NCBI GenBank assembly: GCA_951640165.1
Contig: OX621261.1
Coordinates: forward strand, 868,001-932,000
From: Pseudoips prasinana
Lineage: Eukaryota; Arthropoda; Insecta; Lepidoptera; Nolidae
Direction: 5' to 3'
DNA length: 64,000 nucleotides
Below are positions 59,243 through 64,000 of the stretch, one piece after another. The first letter of the stretch is position 1, and the number at the start of each line of letters is the position of its first letter. The notes below the pieces were generated by a model. That model did not search any database. It worked only from the letters and a program-made list of their open reading frames with translations, and was not told the DNA's origin. The position numbers and the translations under genes were made by a program.

Positions 59243-61073
59243 CCAACCTTTTCTGTCTTCCTTTAAACGCGATACACCATTTTCCTAATGCCACTCCATC
59301 CCTTCTGGACCTTATCTTCGTTTCTTCTCGTGATCACGTCGCCAAGCATGGTCAATGTTGTGCTGATGTATTGTCATATCACGATCTGATCTTTCTCTCC
59401 TATGAAATCCGTCCTCCTAAGGCTAAGTCGAAAATCCTTCTGCAACGCAATTTTAGTGGTATGAATCTTGAAAGACTTCGAGAAGCTGCCAGCGGCATCG
59501 ACTGGAGTCCTGTACTAAATTCTTCGACAATCGATGACAAGGTCAATACGTTTACATCCCTTATAATTGACTTATATGATTTATACGCCCCTGTTCGAGT
59601 TATAAAAGTCAAACATCTTCCGGCTCCGAGGTTAAATGACGGCATTAAAAAGTTAATAAATCTTAAAGCTGCAGCAGAAACTAAATATAAGTGTCGTCCT
59701 CCTGATTTCTCTAGGGAAAAATACAATTCTATCCGTAATCGCTGCAATAAGATGTGTAGGGACGCCAGACGCCATAATATTCATAAATCTGTAGAAAATG
59801 GAGATCAAGCCAAAATCTGGAAATTTCTCAGGTCACTCGGAGTGGGGAAGTGCCAAGAACAACTTCCTAAACTAGATATAAATTCGCTAAATCAGCACTT
59901 TTCTGTGTCACCTTCGAGTAATGCGGCAGTAAAAGCTCAAACTTTGAAATATCTCTCATCTCTTCCAATGGCTGATCATCCACCTTTCGTCTTTAATCAA
60001 TTCACGGATTGTGATGTTAAGAAAAGCATCTTGTCAATATCTTCCAATGCGGTTGGTAGCGACAATGTCCGCCGTAATATGATCATTCCTATACTTGATG
60101 AAATCCTACCTATCCTTTGTCATATCCTGAATCATTCCGTGTCTAGTGGATCAGTCCCTTCTGCCTGGAAAGAAGCCCAAGTCATTCCATTACCAAAAAA
60201 TAGGAATCCTACAACCTTTTCTGACTATCGTCCTATATCCATTCTTCCATTCCTATCAAAAGTCCTTGAACGTCTTAAATACATCCAGCTCAATTCCTTT
60301 ATCTGTTCTCACAATCTCCTTAATCCAATGCGATCCTGTTTCCGACCCGGTCACAGTACCGTCACGGCCTTGTTCCATACTACGGAGGACATCAGGAATG
60401 CTACGGAGACTGGAAATCTCACAGTTCTACTTCTACTTGACTTTAGTAACGCATTTAATACTGTAGATTTTGACATTCTCCTTGGCATCCTGAGCTCACT
60501 TAATATATCTCCAACGGCGATTGATTGGTTTCAGTCTTACCTGCTTGGCCCTCGGCAAAGAGTCCGTATTACGACACATTTTCATCATGGTGCAATACAG
60601 TTGCTGGCGTGCCACAGAGTGGCGTTCTTTCTCCGTTACTTTTTGCTATATTTATAAATACAATATCCAATAATATTACTTCCTCCTACCATCTATATGC
60701 AGACGATCTCCAAATTTATTCCCATACACCGCTTGCGAAACTTCCAGACGCCATTACCGCGGTTAATCATGATTTGGCTCGAATAGGAGAGTGGAGTCAC
60801 GCGTATGGACTTAAAATCAATCCACTGAAGAGTCAGGCTATTGTCGTTGGTAGCTCTCGAATGATTTCTAGAGTGGACTGGACACATTATCTTGGGGTCC
60901 ACAGCTTAAAACTGTTAGTAGAAAACTGTTCGCATCGCATTCCTTGCGGCGCCTTCGTAACTTCCTACCTATTACCACTAAAACTGCGCTTGCACAGTCT
61001 CTTCTCTTGCCTATTCTCGACTACGCCAATGCCAGCTATCTTGACCTCACAGAAGAACAACTGGATAAACTAG
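59243..61073 (+). pseudogene. Jockey-type LINE: endonuclease end and reverse transcriptase
   Basis: Open from 59200 to 60657, then a shift into 60525-61073. Endonuclease end DLIFVSSRDHVAK and SYHDLIFLSYEIRPP. Linker with KFLRSLGVGKCQ. RT: VPSAWKEAQVIPLPK, FSDYRPISILPFLSK, FRPGHSTVTAL, LLDFSNAFNTVDFD (first Asp block), AGVPQSGVLSPLLFAIF (PQG changed to PQS) and HLYADDLQIYS (second block). The frame shifts near 60600, again after 60900, and stops at a junction to another LINE at 61073. Confidence 0.85.
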
Positions 61074-62999
61074 TCCCGTCTCCGCCTATGAGGTAAACAA
61101 GCTAATCAAAAACTTAAAAAGCAAAAAAAGTCATGGAGTAGACGAATTACCCCCTATTTTAATAAAACAATGCGCCGATGAATTGACGTTACCATTTTAT
61201 CTACTAATAAATCAGTCATTTGAACAGGGCGTTTTCCCAGATAATTTAAAAACTGCTGTGATAAAACCAATACATAAGAAAAACCTAAAAATAGATCCCA
61301 GCAATTATCGTCCTATTGCCCTCTTACCAACGGCTTCAAAACTGTTTGAAAGGGCAATGTGTGATCGTGTCTACGCATTCTGCGAAAAATTTAAAATATT
61401 CAACGAATGTCAAAACGGCTTTCGAAAACATCGATCGACAATATCTGCCATCTATAAATTTGTACAAGAAGCCCTCGACATAATCAACAATAAAAAATAC
61501 GCAGTTGGTATATTGTTAGATATGACCAAAGCCTACGATAAAGTGCAGTATAACATATTGTTAGAAAAACTACAAGGCATAGGAATTCGCGGTAAAGCTC
61601 ACGAATGGTTCACATCGTACTTAAAAGACAGGGTACACCAAGTCGAAATCGAATTCTTTGACTATACAACAAAAGAAATAAAAAATATTAAATCAAACAA
61701 TAAAATAATTAACGCGTCAATTCCCCAGGGCAGTGTAATTGGATGCCTTCTCTTCCTGATCTACATCAACGATCTTCCCAAAAATATAGAAGGTCCTTGT
61801 GTCCTTTTCGCAGATGATATTTCACTCTTGACAGCGTGCCAAACAAATATAGACCTAAATGCGAACCTAACTAATATACTGGATACCATAGTCGATTGGA
61901 TGAAAAAGCATAACCTGCAAATTAATTTCAGTAAAACAAAAATAATGTCCTTCCATCCACACCAAAAACCCCCTTTAGAAATAAATTTAATATACAATGG
62001 CATAAAAATCGAAGTTGTCCCCGAATTCACCTTACTTGGACTGTCAATAGACAGCAATATCAACTGGAAATCACACATTAACAAAATAACATCTAGACTA
62101 TCTAAATTTACTTATGCATTTCGAGAAGTAAAAAAATCTACTAATCTGGAAGCTGCCCTCTCTACATATTATGCGTACGCTTACTCATGGTTAAGTTACG
62201 GCATAATACTGTGGGGAAACAGCACAGATGCACCAACACTCTTTGTAATGCAAAAGAAACTAATTCGAATTTTAGTTAATATAGAGAGCACTGAAAGTTG
62301 CAAACCTCACTTCAAAAAACTTAAAATATTGACCCTTCCTAGCATCTATATACTAGAAATATGCAAATTTGTTAAAAAATACCAAAACTTGTACACAACG
62401 AGAAAAGACAATCAAACAAAATATGCACTTCGACATAATACGAGATTAAACTTACCAACTTCTAGGTTAAAAATCCACTCTACGAGTACATATGTGATGT
62501 CCATAAAAAATTATAACAAATTGCCCGAAATAATTAAAAATGAAAACAAATTTCATCTATTCTCCGCTAATCTAAAGAATCTTCTATTATCTAAATGCTA
62601 TTACAGTATCAGTGAATATTTAAGTGACATGATCTAAATAATAATAATGTATAGGTAAATAATGAATATATATGTATTAAGATAAGATAATTGTTTCTTA
62701 ATATTTTTAAATATAATTGATAATAATAATATTTATGCTAAAAATAACTATACCTATATAACTAAATTAAACTGGAGCATGAAATCTATGCAAATGTTAC
62801 AGCATTATCTATAAATATGAATATGATAAATTGTAACTAATAATTGTACGTAATTTAATGAAGTATCTAATAAACACACACAATAAATATATTAAGGTCA
62901 CTAAGTTTAATATTAGATGGCTGAAATAAATCCTCCTCTCTCCTACTTTGCTGTGCCCGACAGGGTCCATAATGAACTTTTCACCTGTACCTACCACCT
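61074..62999 (+). mobile_element. 5'-truncated CR1-like LINE
   Basis: Starts abruptly in the RT fingers at 61074 and continues through a complete C-terminus and an AT-rich 3' UTR. It meets the opposite LINE at a shared TAA/ATT repeat near 63000. Protein relatives: the elements at 1-3271 and 54200-59206. Confidence 0.75.
61084..62637 (+). CDS. LINE reverse transcriptase, truncated but unbroken
   Basis: Open from about 61084 (YEVNKLIKNLKSKKSHGVDE); the ORF proper is counted from 61183, 484 codons. Blocks: FPDNLKTAVIKPIHKKN, NYRPIALLPTASKLF, LLDMTKAYDKVQYN, ASIPQGSVIGCLLFLIYIND and VLFADDISLLTA (catalytic), YGIILWGNSTDA, and the end YYSISEYLSDMI. The endonuclease is missing by 5' truncation. 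No stop or shift is seen in this part. Confidence 0.87.
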   Translation, partial: AYEVNKLIKNLKSKKSHGVDELPPILIKQCADELTLPFYLLINQSFEQGVFPDNLKTAVIKPIHKKNLKIDPSNYRPIALLPTASKLFERAMCDRVYAFCEKFKIFNECQNGFRKHRSTISAIYKFVQEALDIINNKKYAVGILLDMTKAYDKVQYNILLEKLQGIGIRGKAHEWFTSYLKDRVHQVEIEFFDYTTKEIKNIKSNNKIINASIPQGSVIGCLLFLIYINDLPKNIEGPCVLFADDISLLTACQTNIDLNANLTNILDTIVDWMKKHNLQINFSKTKIMSFHPHQKPPLEINLIYNGIKIEVVPEFTLLGLSIDSNINWKSHINKITSRLSKFTYAFREVKKSTNLEAALSTYYAYAYSWLSYGIILWGNSTDAPTLFVMQKKLIRILVNIESTESCKPHFKKLKILTLPSIYILEICKFVKKYQNLYTTRKDNQTKYALRHNTRLNLPTSRLKIHSTSTYVMSIKNYNKLPEIIKNENKFHLFSANLKNLLLSKCYYSISEYLSDMI

Positions 63000-63000
63000 A

Positions 63001-64000
63001 TAATAATAATAATAATAATAATCACTTTATTTCCAGAATATTGTTGTACAGAACCACTTACAGACAAAAATACATTGTAATGTTATTAGCTTACATAATA
63101 GGATACAACACAGTAAGTATATAATTGACACTCTAGTATCCAAAGTAAGATTTAACTTGTGTTATGGATACCAGGTCTCTCAGAATCACCAACAGAAAAA
63201 TTCAACATATTAGGTAGATGCTTAATTTAAGTGGTTTTACAATTTTAAACATTAAATAATTTTAACTTATACTAAAAGAACTTAATTGTATTTAATATTA
63301 ACAAACAAAAACCATGAACAAAGAAAAAAAAAACGTTGAATATGTGCAAGAAACAAGACCGAATGTAAAAATGAGAGTGAAATTTAGGAATTGTCATAGA
63401 TTACTTATATTAATTAAATTTTCTGTCTCGTCATAGTTCAATGTAAGGAGCCACTCAATGAATCTACTTTTGCAGGAATATTTTGAAAGATGGGAAATAT
63501 AGGATATTTTATTTATTTTATTATATAGATAATTTCCAAGAATGTTAAAATGACGCTGAGCGGTAGTTGAATTTGCCTTATTTGTGGGACAGACCTTATA
63601 GTTCCGGCGACCGTTTGCAGCATTCACATCGTATCTCATGCTGCCATGTTTGCGTAGTAAGGTATGTAGCACAAAGAGCTGTCGCACTGTCAGTACCTTA
63701 CATTCTGCATATAAAACTACAGTAGGAAAGCGAAAATTTCTGTAAGTCATGACCTTGAGGACAGCTCTTTGTGCTCGTTCCAGTTTTAACATATTTGTCT
63801 TTGCTGCACTGCCCCATACAGTAATACAGTATGTGAGCACGGATTGACATAAAGCAAAGTAAACAGTTTTCAGAGTACCCATGTCTGCTGAACGCCTCAG
63901 TTTTTTAAAAATGAATATAAGTTTTCGAACCCTGCCGGTTAGATTGTCAAGATGTAACTTCCAACTTAATGAGTTGTCAATTTGCATCCCAAGGTATTTA
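63001..64000 (-). mobile_element. LINE 3' part on the minus strand, continuing beyond the window
   Basis: A TTATTATTATTATT-type tail at 63002-63023 (read from the minus strand) ends a 3' UTR of about 370 bases. The RT C-terminus runs to the right edge. Confidence 0.8.
63394..64000 (-). CDS. LINE reverse transcriptase C-terminus, partial
   Basis: Minus strand, open from the window edge (KYLGMQIDNSLSWKLHL) to a stop at 63394. KYLGMQID is the RT block after the catalytic palm. LIFIFKKLRRSADMGTLKTV and YCITVWGSAAKTN are thumb motifs of Jockey-type RTs. The catalytic blocks are outside the window. The frame is not broken within the window. Confidence 0.82.
   Translation of the reverse strand, partial: KYLGMQIDNSLSWKLHLDNLTGRVRKLIFIFKKLRRSADMGTLKTVYFALCQSVLTYCITVWGSAAKTNMLKLERAQRAVLKVMTYRNFRFPTVVLYAECKVLTVRQLFVLHTLLRKHGSMRYDVNAANGRRNYKVCPTNKANSTTAQRHFNILGNYLYNKINKISYISHLSKYSCKSRFIEWLLTLNYDETENLINISNL

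Larger units (their letters stand above)
48776..61073 (+). mobile_element. Jockey-superfamily LINE containing the Gypsy/CR1 nest
   Basis: Two LINE parts, 48776-49393 and 59238-61073. They join in frame inside the endonuclease once the Gypsy element and one GTCCA are removed (LLSVIES | TNLFCLPL). The element ends at 61073, where a different LINE begins. Confidence 0.8.

Overview
The window is AT-rich, animal, intron-bearing and almost entirely made of transposable elements. The mix of elements points to an insect, most likely a moth or butterfly. It includes many Jockey/CR1-superfamily LINEs, an I-superfamily LINE with RNase H, RTE-type remnants, Mag-like Ty3/Gypsy elements with short LTRs, a DIRS-like tyrosine-recombinase element, piggyBac with TTAA sites, a P-like THAP element and tRNA-derived SINEs. 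The species assignment is inference. No bacterial operon, rRNA gene or CRISPR array was seen.

Host gene. One host gene can be followed on the minus strand through the repeats. Exon 1 (31695-31591) starts with ATG and carries the first CxxC of a ZAD domain (zinc-finger-associated domain). Exon 2 (24453-24325) carries the second CxxC. Exons 3 (22609-22480), 4 (21889-21770) and 5 (10844-10629) follow. Every listed junction has GT/AG signals and the phases agree. A second copy of exon 4 lies at 7065-6946. Introns hold whole transposons, and the C2H2 fingers expected of this family are not in the window.

Layout. 1-3400: minus-strand CR1-like LINE with a tRNA-like block directly upstream of ORF1. 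4-8.4 kb: LINE and RTE fragments, SINEs, and a duplicated exon plus TG-rich intron. 8.58-9.92 kb: a TIR-bounded DNA transposon carrying an internally deleted copy of an uncharacterised arthropod protein family, inserted in a LINE. 12.0-21.7 kb: DIRS-like element split by a Ty3/Gypsy element (13725-19416, 211-bp LTRs, AGATT target duplication), which is itself interrupted. 23-24 kb: restriction-like-endonuclease LINE tail and a dimeric SINE. 24.5-30.5 kb: an intact two-ORF LINE nested in an older copy of its own family. 32.0-37.6 kb: I-like LINE (ORF1, EN-RT, RNase H). 37.8-40.7 kb: P-like element with about 285-bp inverted ends and a spliced THAP remnant. 41.2-42.9 kb: LINE and Penelope-like remnants. 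43.05-47.65 kb: decayed LINE broken by a piggyBac element and a palindromic DNA element that contains a GC-rich DNA element.

48.8-61.1 kb is a four-level nest. A Jockey-type LINE contains a Ty3/Gypsy element (103-bp LTRs, GTCCA duplication). The gag of that element contains a SINE, and its right LTR contains a complete 5-kb CR1-like LINE (ACGGT duplication). 61.1-62.6 kb is a further CR1-like LINE, and 63.0-64.0 kb is the 3' part of another LINE on the minus strand.

Most element genes are broken by frameshifts, stops or deletions. The LINE at 24.6-29.9 kb has both ORFs open and is the best candidate for recent activity. Family names rest on motif recognition, without database searches.
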